Positions 1 to 9,013 of a stretch of DNA of 21,123 bases are shown here, piece after piece. The translations under genes and the position numbers were made by a program. The notes under the pieces are model-generated. The model was given only the letters and a program-made list of their open reading frames with translations. It had not been told where the DNA came from and ran no database searches. Source of the DNA: Anaerolineae bacterium (GTDB taxonomy: Bacteria; Chloroflexota; Anaerolineae; JAFGEY01); contig JAFGEY010000167.1 of NCBI GenBank assembly GCA_016931365.1, positions 1 through 21,123 of the forward strand, read 5' to 3'. Position 1 is the first letter of the stretch; each line of letters opens with the position of its first letter.

Positions 1-938
1 CCGGTCACGTCGCCCACCGCATAGATGCCCGGCACGCTGGTTTCCATTTTTTCATTCACTTCGATGCCGTTGCGCTTTGTTTTGACGCCGGCCGCTTCCA
101 GCCCCAGGTTTTCCGTGTTGGCCCGCCGCCCCACCGACACCAGCACCTTGTCTACCTCGAACTCCTTGTTTCCTTCTGCCGTTTCCACGTTCACCAACAG
201 CGCGCCGTCCTGCTGCGCAACGCTCGTCGCCTTGCTGCCAAAAAACATCTTGACCTTGCGCCGCTTGAGCGAGCGTTCGATCTCCTGGCCGATCTCGGCA
301 TCCATCATCGGCAGCATGCGCTCGAGCATCTCGACAATGGTCACCTGCACGCCCAGCGCGGCGAACAAGGTGGCAAACTCGGCGCCGATCACCCCGCCGC
401 CGACGATGAGTATGCTTTGCGGCAGCGCCTCCAATTCCAGCGCACCGGTCGAGTCGAGCACGCCGGGATGATCGAAACCGGGCAAGGGCAGTCGAATCGG
501 GCGCGAGCCGGTCGCCAGGATGATTTTGTTCGCCTGCACCTGCCGTGCGCTGCCATCCGCCCCCGTTACCTCGACGGTGCGTGCGTCCAGCAGCCGCCCG
601 CGCCCGGCAAGCACCGTCACCCGGGCGTTCTTGAGCAGCGCGGCGACCCCTTTGGTCAGGCGGCTGACAATCTGCGTTTTACGCTTCTGTATGGCCGGCC
701 AATCGGCAGTCACTTCACCATCGATTTTAATACCGAAATCTTTGGAGTTCCGTATCGTCTCATAGACTTCGGCGCTGCGCAGCAAAGCTTTGGTCGGAAT
801 ACAGCCCACGTTCAGGCACACGCCGCCGAGGACACCTTCTTCGACCAGGGCCACCCTGGCCCCCAACTGAGCAGCCCGCAGCGCAGCGACATAGCCGCCA
901 GGTCCGCCGCCGATCACCAGCACATCAAATGTGTCCAT
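1..938 (-). CDS. lpdA: Dihydrolipoamide dehydrogenase (E3), C-terminus beyond window
   Basis: FAD-dependent dihydrolipoyl dehydrogenase, which reoxidises the lipoyl groups of 2-oxoacid dehydrogenase complexes or glycine cleavage with NAD+. Reading the minus strand from ATG 936-938 gives about 312 residues before the left edge; the family is usually about 460-470, so the dimerisation domain with the His-Glu catalytic pair is missing here. Seen: the N-terminal FAD motif VIGGGPGG (residues 8-15), the redox disulfide block GGVCLNVGCIPTK with C41 and C46, the ATGSRP strand end (142-147), the NAD-binding VGGGVIGAEFA (179-189), and the second FAD motif YAVGDVTG (306-313). A GGAGG Shine-Dalgarno lies about 4 bases before the ATG. 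It is divergent from nagA. Family assignment is firm; which complex it serves cannot be told from this window. Confidence 0.95.
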   Translation of the reverse strand, partial: MDTFDVLVIGGGPGGYVAALRAAQLGARVALVEEGVLGGVCLNVGCIPTKALLRSAEVYETIRNSKDFGIKIDGEVTADWPAIQKRKTQIVSRLTKGVAALLKNARVTVLAGRGRLLDARTVEVTGADGSARQVQANKIILATGSRPIRLPLPGFDHPGVLDSTGALELEALPQSILIVGGGVIGAEFATLFAALGVQVTIVEMLERMLPMMDAEIGQEIERSLKRRKVKMFFGSKATSVAQQDGALLVNVETAEGNKEFEVDKVLVSVGRRANTENLGLEAAGVKTKRNGIEVNEKMETSVPGIYAVGDVT

Positions 939-967
939 CGAACCTCCGGAAAACAAAAAATGTCCAA

Positions 968-973
968 ATTATA
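968..973 (-). promoter_or_regulatory. Putative lpdA promoter -10 element
   Basis: The minus strand reads TATAAT here, a perfect housekeeping -10. It predicts a transcript start near 961 and a leader of about 23 bases carrying the GGAGG ribosome site. No convincing -35 lies 16-18 bases upstream, so activity may need an activator. Confidence 0.5.
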
Positions 974-1034
974 CCGCTGATCTGAAAATGTGCTGCCGCC
1001 CAAGCGCCACACCTCACCTTTTCATGCTTGATGG

Positions 1035-1048
1035 TGCGTCAAGACGCA
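1035..1048. repeat. Short palindrome, possible operator
   Basis: TGCGTC-AA-GACGCA is a perfect 6+2+6 inverted repeat. It lies about 60 bases upstream of the lpdA -10 and about 70 bases upstream of the nagA -35. The position would suit a regulator binding site, but it is a single short copy and could be chance. Confidence 0.3.
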
Positions 1049-1118
1049 TGTGGATATTTTCATTATACATAGTTTGTTCCCAATCTGCAACCCCTCGTCG
1101 TGAATCGGTCATCGCGCA

Positions 1119-1147
1119 TTGTGCTGTTTTCTCGATGGTGGTACAAT
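1119..1147 (+). promoter_or_regulatory. Putative sigma-70 promoter of nagA
   Basis: TTGTGC (1119-1124) and TACAAT (1142-1147) are separated by exactly 17 bases. TGG directly precedes the -10, giving an extended -10. The predicted start is near 1154. Confidence 0.6.
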
Positions 1148-1280
1148 ATGCTTTGATAACACAATAGTATTTTGTGGGTGGTATACAGGAGCAGATCAAA
1201 GAGATAACCGCAGAACAGCCGTGACCATCGACTTGCAGTTCCTGGCCACCGTCCGCAGCCAATCTACAGAGGAGTAGAGT

Positions 1281-2483
1281 ATGTTGTACATCAAAAACGC
1301 CCAAATCCTCACCCCCAGCCAAGTCATTGAGGGCGGCGCGCTGCTGGTTCAAGAGGGAAAAATCGCTGCCCTCGGCCCGGTCGAGCAGGTGAGGTGTCTG
1401 GACGGCGCCGCCGTTATCGACGCCGAGGGCATGACCTTGACGCCGGGATTCGTCGACGTGCAGATCAACGGCGGCTTTGGCCTTGACTTTACCGCTGATC
1501 CATCGACGATCTGGGCCGTCGCCGGGCAGTTGCCACGGTACGGCGTCACCGCCTTTTTGCCGACGGTGATCACCTCGCCGCTGGATAACATCACCCGCGC
1601 ACAACAGATCGTGCTCGACCGCCCGCCGGATTTCAGGGGCGCAAAGCCGTTGGGGCTACACGTCGAAGGGCCATTCCTCAATCCCCAGAAAAAGGGCGCG
1701 CATAATCCCGATTATCTGCGCAAGCCGGACATCGACGCCGTTCGAGACTGGACGCCGGAGTATGGCGTGCGCCTGGTCACGCTGGCCCCTGAGCTGCCGG
1801 GGGCGCTGGAACTGATCGAAACCTTGGTCTCGCGCGGGGTGGTGGTCAGTTCCGGGCACACGATGGCCACCTACGATCAGGCCCAGGCTGGGTTCGACGC
1901 CGGCACGCGCTACGGTACGCATCTCTTTAACGCACAACCACCCCTGCACCATCGCGAACCGGGACTGATCGGCGCCCTATTCACCGATGGACGCCCCATC
2001 GTTGGGATGATTGTCGACGGCATCCATAGCCATCCAAGCATCGTCGACATGGTGTGGCGGCTGCTCGGCCACCGCCTTAGCCTCGTCACCGACGCGATGG
2101 AAGCAATGGGCATGCCACCAGGCACGTATAAACTGGGTGATTTGCAAGTCATCGTTGACGAAACTAGCGCGCGACTGGCCGATGGTACGCTGGCGGGTAG
2201 CATCCTCACCCTCGACGCCGCGTTGCGCAACCTGATGTGCTTTACCGGCTGCTCGTTCCAGGATGCGCTGCCTGCCGTGACTACTGTTCCGGCTACACTC
2301 TTAGACCTCGATAGTCACTGCGGCCAGCTCGCCCCTGGTTGCGCCGCCGACCTGGTGTTACTGGACGGCGAGTATCGCGTCGTCAAAACCATTATCGATG
2401 GGAAAATCGTGTACGATCGCGTTACTGACCCAAACATGAGTCCACTGAAAAAACTCAACGCAAAGTCGCAAGGTTTTGATTGA
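1281..2483 (+). CDS. nagA: N-acetylglucosamine-6-phosphate deacetylase
   Basis: A cytoplasmic amidohydrolase that removes acetate from N-acetylglucosamine-6-phosphate, giving glucosamine-6-phosphate for glycolysis or cell-wall recycling. The 400 residues match the usual family length. Seen: TPGFVDVQINGG (54-65), the metal-binding Glu in HVEGPF (E129), SGHT (H193), THLFNA (H214), DGIHSHP (246-252) and the catalytic Asp in VTDAM (D271), followed by the typical LAGS segment (304-307). The start is ATG 1281 with GAGGAG about 6 bases upstream. It is the first gene of a probable two-gene unit with the DUF4332 gene 59 bases downstream. No other nag genes (nagB, transporter) are present, so the source of the substrate is not evident. 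All expected active-site residues are present, so the enzyme is probably functional. Confidence 0.93.
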   Translation: MLYIKNAQILTPSQVIEGGALLVQEGKIAALGPVEQVRCLDGAAVIDAEGMTLTPGFVDVQINGGFGLDFTADPSTIWAVAGQLPRYGVTAFLPTVITSPLDNITRAQQIVLDRPPDFRGAKPLGLHVEGPFLNPQKKGAHNPDYLRKPDIDAVRDWTPEYGVRLVTLAPELPGALELIETLVSRGVVVSSGHTMATYDQAQAGFDAGTRYGTHLFNAQPPLHHREPGLIGALFTDGRPIVGMIVDGIHSHPSIVDMVWRLLGHRLSLVTDAMEAMGMPPGTYKLGDLQVIVDETSARLADGTLAGSILTLDAALRNLMCFTGCSFQDALPAVTTVPATLLDLDSHCGQLAPGCAADLVLLDGEYRVVKTIIDGKIVYDRVTDPNMSPLKKLNAKSQGFD

Positions 2484-2504
2484 TAATAAAACATATTGTG
2501 TTTC

Positions 2505-2521
2505 ACCTGGGCGGACCAGGT
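2505..2521 (+). other. Small intercistronic hairpin nagA / DUF4332 gene
   Basis: ACCTGG-GCGGA-CCAGGT could form a 6-bp stem between the two genes. It has no T-tract, so it is not a terminator. It might mark mRNA processing or stability, or be chance. Confidence 0.25.
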
Positions 2522-2542
2522 TCAAATAGAAAGGGGATCGAA

Positions 2543-2947
2543 ATGAAAAAAATTACCGACATTGAAGGAATTGGCCCGGCTTACGCAGCCAAACTACAAG
2601 CAGCCGGCGTAAAAACCACCGAAGCGCTACTTGAAAAAGGCGCAACACCAGAAGGCCGCAAAGCATTGACCGAGGCGACCGAAATCAATCCCGAGCGGCT
2701 GATGGAGTGGATCAACCGCGCCGATCTGTTTCGCATCAAGGGCATCGGCGAAGAGTATTCTGACCTTCTGGAAGTCGCCGGAGTCGACACCGTGCCCGAG
2801 CTGGCGCAACGCAACGCGCAAAACCTGTATGCCAAACTCAAAGAGGTGAACGCCGAAAAGAAACTCGTGCGCAACCTGCCGAGCGAAAGCCAGGTCGGTG
2901 ATTGGGTTGAGCAAGCCAAAGCCCTGCCACGCGCCATCACTTATTGA
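2543..2947 (+). CDS. DUF4332 helix-hairpin-helix protein
   Basis: A 134-residue soluble protein made of two helix-hairpin-helix-like units. Unit one is ITDIEGIGPAYAAKLQAAGV (4-23) and unit two IKGIGEEYSDLLEVAGV (65-81), each followed by a helical segment. This pattern is characteristic of DUF4332 proteins, which resemble the sequence-independent DNA-contacting HhH folds of polymerases and ligases. A nucleic-acid role is family inference and is not shown here. The start is ATG 2543, preceded by AAAGGGG about 6 bases upstream; an in-frame extension back to 2480 overlaps the nagA stop and lacks a ribosome site. A strong terminator follows 17 bases after the stop. The gene probably shares the nagA transcript, although no functional link is obvious. 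Confidence 0.8.
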   Translation: MKKITDIEGIGPAYAAKLQAAGVKTTEALLEKGATPEGRKALTEATEINPERLMEWINRADLFRIKGIGEEYSDLLEVAGVDTVPELAQRNAQNLYAKLKEVNAEKKLVRNLPSESQVGDWVEQAKALPRAITY

Positions 2948-2964
2948 CGACGCACTACCCTGCC

Positions 2965-2992
2965 GGGGCAGGTCTCGTACCTGCCCCTTTTT
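2965..2992 (+). terminator. Rho-independent terminator
   Basis: A perfect 9-bp stem, GGGGCAGGT (2965-2973) with ACCTGCCCC (2979-2987), loop CTCGT, followed directly by TTTTT. It ends the nagA-DUF4332 transcript. The opposite strand lacks a T-tract, so it would not obviously stop transcripts from the hyu operon. Confidence 0.9.
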
Positions 2993-3001
2993 CAAAGGGC
3001 G

Positions 3002-3211
3002 ATCTATGATCGACTAACTCTTGATCGCCGTCGGACACCGTGCGCAGAGGTCGGCATTGAAGGCTGCCTGACGGCGCTGGCCGCCAGCCACGGGCGCGTA
3101 GACCTGCTGTTTGTCACCCTCGGCGTGCAGCAATGGGGCAGCCTGGGCGAGAACCAGGTTCATCTCCACCCGGAACCCGAATCCGGCGATTACGACATTT
3201 TTGAGCAAGTA
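3002..3211 (+). pseudogene. Possible gene fragment, faintly short-chain-dehydrogenase-like
   Basis: This gap between the terminator and the permease stop has an open plus-strand frame without a plausible start (3002 onward) that runs on as an antisense shadow of the permease. The stretch 3053-3211 reads like protein, with mostly G or C in third codon positions. ASHGRVDLLFVTLG (translated from about 3083 to 3124) resembles the fourth strand of Rossmann short-chain dehydrogenases (GR-D-LFVNAG), but the NNAG motif is degenerate and no cofactor or YxxxK motif exists. A remnant is possible; so is a chance frame. The minus-strand frame 3014-3208 (64 aa) has no recognised features. Confidence 0.2.
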
Positions 3212-6200
3212 CTACTTGACGTGCGCCGCCTCGACCACGCTCAGCCGGGCCGCCTGCCGCGCGGGCCAGTAGGCGGCCATCCCGGCGACCAGCGGGCCGA
3301 AAACCAATGCCGCCAGCGCGGCGACGGCCCAGTCGCGCAGCCCGGCGACCATAGTCAGTTGGATCGTCTCCCAGTCGGCGGGGATGCCCACCGACCAGGT
3401 GCCGCCGGGCAGGATCAACACGCCATACACGCCCAGCATCAGCAGCCCCAGCCCTGTTGCGACCAACGCCGCGAGCAGCCCCAACACCGCCGCCTCGGCG
3501 ACCACGGACTGGCGCACCTGGCGTTGCGTTGCCCCGACGGCACGCAGCAGGGCAAGCTCGCGCCGGCGTTCCGCGACATTGATGACCATTGTGTTGACCA
3601 CGCCGAGCGCGGCAACGATCACCCCCAGCAGGAGCAGCCCATCGAGCAACAGTTCGAGCTGGCCGATCATATCGACCACGGGTTCGAGGCTCTCGGCATA
3701 ATCCAGCACCGCCAGGCCGGGGAACGCGGCAACAATCGACTCCATCTCGGCCAGGGTTGCCTCTGCCTGCTCGAGGTCCAACACGGTCACACCCAAAAAC
3801 GAGGGCTTGATCACCCCAAAATAAGCCTCGCCGTCGGCGTAGGGCAGCATCGACATCATCAGCCCGCCGCCGCCGATCCCGGCCACAGTAAAGACAACCT
3901 CGCCTTGCGCCGTGAGCAGCGACACCGCGTCGCCAATCCCCGCATCCAGCCGCTCGGCGACGATGGGCGCAACGAGCATCGCCCGCCCGCGTCGCATCCA
4001 GGCCAGCGCCGTTTCCTGGTCGCCCTCGAAAAAGTCGAAACCGCTGCCACGAAAATAGGGCTCGGGATCGACAAACAGCCCAGGCGCACCAGGGATCGTC
4101 GACAGCGCGGCGGGCACGGCCTGGAACGCATACCGCGTCAGCCCGATTCGTCCCCTATCGACCAGCGGTTGCAGCGCATCGACCACGGGGCGCAGATCAA
4201 AATCGAGGTCCTGGCTGGTCAGAAACTCAAACATATTCTCGACTGTCATCTCTTGCCCGGCAACCATTTGCCCCAGGTCGGCGGTGATAAACACATCCTC
4301 TTCAGATGCCATGCGAATACGGCGTATGGCCCCTTTGAGGCCCGCCGTCGCCAGGCCGCCCATGCCGACGATGAGGGTCAGCCCGGCAGCCAGCGCCCCG
4401 GCGGTGAGCACCGCGCGCAGCGGATTCCGCATCAGGTTATCGACGGCAAGCCGCCCTGCTGTGCCCAGCCAGCACGTCAACAAGGGACGGCACAGCCGCG
4501 CCACCGGATTGATCAGGTCGGGAAGCACGAGCACGGCCCCACCCAGGAGGACCGTTTGCCCCAGGAGCATGATCGGCACGACAATGACAATGTTGGGTTT
4601 AAGCAGCAGCCCAATGGCGGTCAGCCCGATCAGCAGCACAGTCAACAGGATAAATCCGACTTTGCCGCCGCTACGCACATACCAGCCGGCCTCGGCCATC
4701 GACTGGGCATGCACGGCCACCATCGGAGCAACCCGACCCGCCCGCCGCGCCGGCTGCAATGCCGCGATCAGGGTTACACCGACGCCCATCACCACGCTCG
4801 CCGCCAGCCCCCACCATGGCACGGACAGTGTCAGGTCATTCAGCGACCCCATCGCCACGATCACCCCGCGCGCCAGGCCGACGCCCAGCAGCAGCCCAAG
4901 CGCCGTGCCCAAGGCACTCAACAGCCCCGCCTCGACCAGCACCAGCGCGGTGGTCTGCCGCCGCGTCATCCCTAGCGCGCGCAGCACACCGATCTCACCG
5001 GTGCGCTGCGTGACCGACATGGCAAAGGCATTGAGGATCACAAACCCGGCGGCAAAAAGGAGCACCAGCCCCACCATCGCCAACCCGGCCTGGACGAGCA
5101 TCACGTTGCCCATGCCTTCTTCTTGAGCCAATTCGGCCTCGCTCCGGCCTGCCGCCTGGCCCACGATCGACGCCGCCAGCACCATCGCCACACCGAGGAC
5201 AATCGCCAGCGCGGTCAAAAGGGTACGCGTGCGATGCTCAAGCAGGTTGCGCAGAGCCATCCACCACAAATAGGGCAGTCGCATGCCGCGCCGGTCGCGC
5301 GATCGACGTTCAAGACGGCGCGATCGGCCTGGTTTGAGCGCCACCTGCTCGCTGTGCGTCGCTTCGACCACGTCCATCGCCGCCGCCTGGCGAGCCGGAT
5401 AATAAGCGGCCAGCCCGGCGATCAGCGGGCCAAAGGCCATGCACAGCAGCGACGACACGAGCAGATCGCGCCCGTTGGTGCGCACGAAAATCCAGAACAC
5501 CTCCCAACTGATGCGGACGCCCATCGATCCGGTGCCGCCGGGCGTAAAGACGGCCATAAAGAGCAAGGTCATCACCAGGCTCAACCCGGCGGCGACCAGC
5601 GCGGCGAAAAAGCCCAACGTTGCCCCTTCGGCGACCACGGCCCGGCGCGCCTGGCGCTGCGTCGCTCCGACGGCGCGCAGTAGGGCGATCTCGCCGCCGC
5701 GCTCAGCGACATTGATAAACATCGCGTTAACCACGCCGAGCGAGGCGACGATCACCGCCAGCAGCAAGAATCCCTGCAGCAATACCTGAACCTGATCGAC
5801 CATCTTGAACATATCTTTGTAGAACGCCGCCTTGACCTCGACGGCGGCCACATTTTCAAAACCATCGGCAATTTTCACCAACTCGGTCAAAACATCGTCG
5901 ATCTGCCGCTCATCGGCGACGACCACGCCGTACCAAGACGGGCGCTCGACGCCGAAATAGGCCTGGCCGTCGGCGTAGGAAAAAGCTGTGAAACTGTGCC
6001 CGTTGCCGCCGATCCCGGCAACGGTAAACGCGAGCGGGCCGCGCGGCGTCTCAACGGAAATCGTATCGCCAACATGCACGCCCAATCGCCCCGCCGTGAT
6101 CGGCTGAAGCAAGACGGCGTGCCTCCCGGTCATCCATTCCAGAGCCGTTTGGGCATCCCCTTCGAAAAAGTCGAAATTGCCGATGCGCAGGTACAGTTCG

Positions 6201-7414
6201 GGATCGATGAACAGCCCCGGCGTGCCGGGATAAGGCTGGAGCGGGGCCGGAATCCGCGCATAGCCCATACGGAAAAATTCGAACGCCCCCGTCGCGGCCA
6301 ACGCTTCCACCCGTTCGATCAACGCCGGGTCAAAGGCAGCGTCAATGGTCAACAGCTCAGTCGAGCTGGAGATGGAAAAATCCTTAGAAGTAAACAAGGC
6401 GGCGATATCGGGGCAAACCAGGATATCCTCGTTGAACAGCCGGCCAAAGCCGTGCAGCCCGCTCTTGAGCGACGACAGCAGCAGCCCGCTGGTGGCGATG
6501 ATTGTCGTTAGCGCCGCGATCAACGCGCCCGCCGTGAGCACGGTGCGCAGCTTGTTGCGCGCCAGGTTGTCGGCGGCCAGACGCCCTGCAGTGCCCAGCC
6601 GGCGCACCAGCGACGGTCGAACCAGCCGCACCACGGGATCGACCAGCGCCGGGAGCAGCAAAATCGTCGCCAACAGCAGCAGCGTCACGCCGAGGATGGT
6701 CAGCCCGGCGGAGAGGAGGAAATCGGGCCGCCACAGCCAGGCAAAACCTGGCAGCCCGAGTAGAACCAGTGCCATCAGCGCACCCCCGGCGCGCCCGCCG
6801 TAACGAACATACCAGCTGCCGCTGTCACCGATCTGCATCGACCGAACCGCCAGCATCGGCGAGAGGCGGCTGGCGCGCAAGGCCGGCTGCAATGCGCCAA
6901 TCAGGGTCACGCCCAGCCCCATCGCCAGCCCAAGCGGGATGCCCCACCAGGGCACCGAAAAGGCGCCCCCGTCGAGCGCGCCCATGACCTGCATGACCAC
7001 GTAGGCCAGCATCACACCGGCGACCACGCCCAGCACGCTGCCTGCCGCCCCCAACACGCCCGCTTCGACCAGGACCTGGCCCAACACCTGGCAGCGAGTC
7101 ATCCCCAACGCGCGCAGCGCGCCGATCTCGCGCACGCGCGCGGTGGTCGACATGGCAAAGGCGTTGAGGATGACAAACCCCGCCGCAAAGAGGATGATCG
7201 CACCGACCATCGCCAGACCGCCCTGCACTAAAAAGGCGTCAAACTGCACGTCGCCCCGCTCCGACAGGGCCGCAGTGCCCCGGTTGGCCGCCACGCCCAT
7301 CGTCGACGCGGCGAGCACCATCGCCACGCCGAGGGCGATCGCCAGCGCGGTGAGCGTGCTGCGCAGACTGTGTACGCGCAGATTTCGCCAGACCAGGTCG
7401 ATCAACCTGTTCAT
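3212..7414 (-). CDS. Tandem-duplicated FtsX-type ABC permease (two permeases in one chain)
   Basis: An integral membrane permease of the FtsX/MacB/LolC type, 1400 residues, made of two homologous halves: 1 to about 710 and about 711-1400. Each half by eye has about ten membrane segments: TM1, an FtsX core with a coupling loop, two linker TMs, another TM, an extracellular domain of about 220 residues, then a second FtsX core. The cytoplasmic coupling motif appears four times: LRALGMTRCQ, LRAVGATQRQ, LRALGMTRRQ and LRAVGATQRQ. FAAGFVILNAFAMS occurs identically in both halves. The TM1-TM2 loop is only about 30 residues, where such permeases often carry a large domain. It starts at ATG 7412-7414, 4 bases after the hyuB stop, with AGGA inside the hyuB end, so it is the third gene of the hyu operon and probably translationally coupled. 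No ATP-binding subunit is in view. Cargo is unknown; family members extrude lipids, lipoproteins, peptides or drugs, or act mechanically. Confidence 0.88.
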   Translation of the reverse strand: MNRLIDLVWRNLRVHSLRSTLTALAIALGVAMVLAASTMGVAANRGTAALSERGDVQFDAFLVQGGLAMVGAIILFAAGFVILNAFAMSTTARVREIGALRALGMTRCQVLGQVLVEAGVLGAAGSVLGVVAGVMLAYVVMQVMGALDGGAFSVPWWGIPLGLAMGLGVTLIGALQPALRASRLSPMLAVRSMQIGDSGSWYVRYGGRAGGALMALVLLGLPGFAWLWRPDFLLSAGLTILGVTLLLLATILLLPALVDPVVRLVRPSLVRRLGTAGRLAADNLARNKLRTVLTAGALIAALTTIIATSGLLLSSLKSGLHGFGRLFNEDILVCPDIAALFTSKDFSISSSTELLTIDAAFDPALIERVEALAATGAFEFFRMGYARIPAPLQPYPGTPGLFIDPELYLRIGNFDFFEGDAQTALEWMTGRHAVLLQPITAGRLGVHVGDTISVETPRGPLAFTVAGIGGNGHSFTAFSYADGQAYFGVERPSWYGVVVADERQIDDVLTELVKIADGFENVAAVEVKAAFYKDMFKMVDQVQVLLQGFLLLAVIVASLGVVNAMFINVAERGGEIALLRAVGATQRQARRAVVAEGATLGFFAALVAAGLSLVMTLLFMAVFTPGGTGSMGVRISWEVFWIFVRTNGRDLLVSSLLCMAFGPLIAGLAAYYPARQAAAMDVVEATHSEQVALKPGRSRRLERRSRDRRGMRLPYLWWMALRNLLEHRTRTLLTALAIVLGVAMVLAASIVGQAAGRSEAELAQEEGMGNVMLVQAGLAMVGLVLLFAAGFVILNAFAMSVTQRTGEIGVLRALGMTRRQTTALVLVEAGLLSALGTALGLLLGVGLARGVIVAMGSLNDLTLSVPWWGLAASVVMGVGVTLIAALQPARRAGRVAPMVAVHAQSMAEAGWYVRSGGKVGFILLTVLLIGLTAIGLLLKPNIVIVVPIMLLGQTVLLGGAVLVLPDLINPVARLCRPLLTCWLGTAGRLAVDNLMRNPLRAVLTAGALAAGLTLIVGMGGLATAGLKGAIRRIRMASEEDVFITADLGQMVAGQEMTVENMFEFLTSQDLDFDLRPVVDALQPLVDRGRIGLTRYAFQAVPAALSTIPGAPGLFVDPEPYFRGSGFDFFEGDQETALAWMRRGRAMLVAPIVAERLDAGIGDAVSLLTAQGEVVFTVAGIGGGGLMMSMLPYADGEAYFGVIKPSFLGVTVLDLEQAEATLAEMESIVAAFPGLAVLDYAESLEPVVDMIGQLELLLDGLLLLGVIVAALGVVNTMVINVAERRRELALLRAVGATQRQVRQSVVAEAAVLGLLAALVATGLGLLMLGVYGVLILPGGTWSVGIPADWETIQLTMVAGLRDWAVAALAALVFGPLVAGMAAYWPARQAARLSVVEAAHVK

Positions 7415-7418
7415 TGTC

Positions 7419-9011
7419 TTATCCTTCGCCCCAGCCGCCGCCGCCGGGCGTCTCGATCACGATGCGATCCCCCGCCGCCGCCAGCACGGTCGACTTGGAG
7501 CCGAGCACCACCTCGCCGTCCTGTCTCACCAACTTGTTCACACCAGGTTGCCCCGCCGCGCCCCCGCCGACGCCATACGGCCCGCGCACGCGCCGCTCGC
7601 TGTTGAGGGTCACCGTCGCCGGAACCAAAAACTCGAACGCGCGCCGGATGCCGTCGCCGCCACGATGCTGCCCCGCGCCGCCGGAGCCTTCGCGCAGCGC
7701 ATACTCGACCACGCGCACGGGCAAGGCGTATTCCAGCGCCTCGACTGGCGTATTACGCGTGTTGGTCATGTGACTGTGCCGCCCACTTAGCCCGTCGCCC
7801 AATGGCCCGGCCCCGTGCCCTCCGCCAATGGTCTCGTAAAAGACAAAGGGCCGTCCATCGACCAAGCCGCCAAAGGTCAGGTTGTTCATTGTACCCTGGC
7901 TGGCCGCCGGGATGCGGCCAGGCAAGGCCTGGGCCAGCGCACCGAGCACCACGTCGACGATGCGCTGGCTGGTCTCCATATTGCCAATCGCCACCGCCGC
8001 TGGGAAGTCGGGGTTGAGCAGGCTGTGCGGCGGAGTGACGATGCGCACCGGCGCGAAACAGCCGTGATTGACCGGCACATCCTCCTCGGCCAGCAGGTGC
8101 ACGCAGTACCAGGCCGCCGAACGCGCGATCGGCTCGACGGCATTGGCGTTGCCCATCGCCTGCGGCGCAGTGCCGGCAAAATCGACTGTCATCTGCGCGC
8201 CTGAGACGGTGATCGTGCAGCGAATCGTCAGCAGATCGGTCGTCTGCCCGTCGCCCTCCATCGCATCCTCAAAGGCATAGACGCCGTCGGGGACCTCGTT
8301 GATGGTTGCCTCGGTCATCCGCCGCGAATAGTCGATCAGGGCCTGTGCATAGGCCTGCGCGCGCGCCTCACCATGCTCGGCGACTATCGCCAGCAAGCGA
8401 CGCTCGCCGACGCGCTGCGCCGCCAACTGCGCTTCCAGGTCGCCCAATCGCTCCTGCGGCGCGCGGCTGTTGGCCGCGATCAGCGCCAGTACACCCTCGT
8501 TACGCCGCCCGCCTTCGACCAGCTTGACCGGCGGGATGATGATCCCCTCCTGGTATAACTCGGTACTCAGGGGCAACGAACCCGGCGACATCCCACCGAC
8601 GTCGGCGTGATGGGCGCGGCTGGCGACAAAAAAGCGCACCTGCCGGCCGGTGTCCATGTCGACACAAACGGGCGAGACCATCGTCACATCGGGCAAGTGC
8701 GTGCCACCGTGATAGGGATCGTTCAGGATCACCACATCGCCCGGCCCGAGCGCTTCACCGCGTGCGGCGCCAAAACTCTGCAACGCCGAGGCCACCGACG
8801 CGGGCATACTGCCCAGATGCACGGGAATATGCGCTGCCTGGGCTACCATCCTGCCCTGAGCATCGAATACGGCACAGCTAAAATCGAGCCGTTCCTTGAT
8901 GTTGGGGCTGAAACTGGCGCGTTGGAGGGTCACCCCCATCTCGTCGGCCACAGAAGCGAACAGACTCTTGAACACTGCCAAGCTGATCGCATCAACAGGT
9001 TGATCCTGCAT
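7419..9011 (-). CDS. hyuB: Hydantoinase B / oxoprolinase beta-type subunit
   Basis: The metal-binding subunit of ATP-dependent N-methylhydantoinase, 5-oxoprolinase or acetone-carboxylase-like enzymes, paired with HyuA. The 530 residues agree with the family. Seen: the N-terminal [13 protein letters not shown] (38-50), IPVHLGSMP (62-70), the metal-site block [12 protein letters not shown] (97-108), [15 protein letters not shown] (131-145), a central [15 protein letters not shown], the [14 protein letters not shown] segment, and a Gly-rich C-terminus ending in TPGGGGWG. The start is ATG 9009-9011, two bases after the hyuA stop. The order hyuA-hyuB is classical. The exact substrate (hydantoin, oxoproline, other cyclic amide or ketone) cannot be read from motifs. 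Confidence 0.93.
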   Translation of the reverse strand: MQDQPVDAISLAVFKSLFASVADEMGVTLQRASFSPNIKERLDFSCAVFDAQGRMVAQAAHIPVHLGSMPASVASALQSFGAARGEALGPGDVVILNDPYHGGTHLPDVTMVSPVCVDMDTGRQVRFFVASRAHHADVGGMSPGSLPLSTELYQEGIIIPPVKLVEGGRRNEGVLALIAANSRAPQERLGDLEAQLAAQRVGERRLLAIVAEHGEARAQAYAQALIDYSRRMTEATINEVPDGVYAFEDAMEGDGQTTDLLTIRCTITVSGAQMTVDFAGTAPQAMGNANAVEPIARSAAWYCVHLLAEEDVPVNHGCFAPVRIVTPPHSLLNPDFPAAVAIGNMETSQRIVDVVLGALAQALPGRIPAASQGTMNNLTFGGLVDGRPFVFYETIGGGHGAGPLGDGLSGRHSHMTNTRNTPVEALEYALPVRVVEYALREGSGGAGQHRGGDGIRRAFEFLVPATVTLNSERRVRGPYGVGGGAAGQPGVNKLVRQDGEVVLGSKSTVLAAAGDRIVIETPGGGGWGEG

Positions 9012-9013
9012 TG

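Larger units (their letters stand above)
939..1280. other. Divergent intergenic region between lpdA and nagA (342 bp)
   Basis: No credible gene is seen. The region is more AT-rich than its surroundings. It holds a perfect -10 hexamer for lpdA near its left end, a short perfect palindrome in the middle, and a good sigma-70 promoter for nagA, leaving a leader of roughly 125 bases before the nagA start. The open frames crossing it are short or are shadows of nagA. Confidence 0.7.

Noticed and set aside
1029..1069. Second promoter reading TTGATG ... TATACA upstream of nagA
   Set aside because: The spacing is 29 bases, far from 16-18, and a better promoter exists at 1119-1147.
3125..4975. Long plus-strand open frame of 616 codons
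   Set aside because: It lies entirely antisense to the permease gene apart from its first bases, is rich in Q, H, R and P as expected of a GC-rich shadow frame, and has no recognisable domain.
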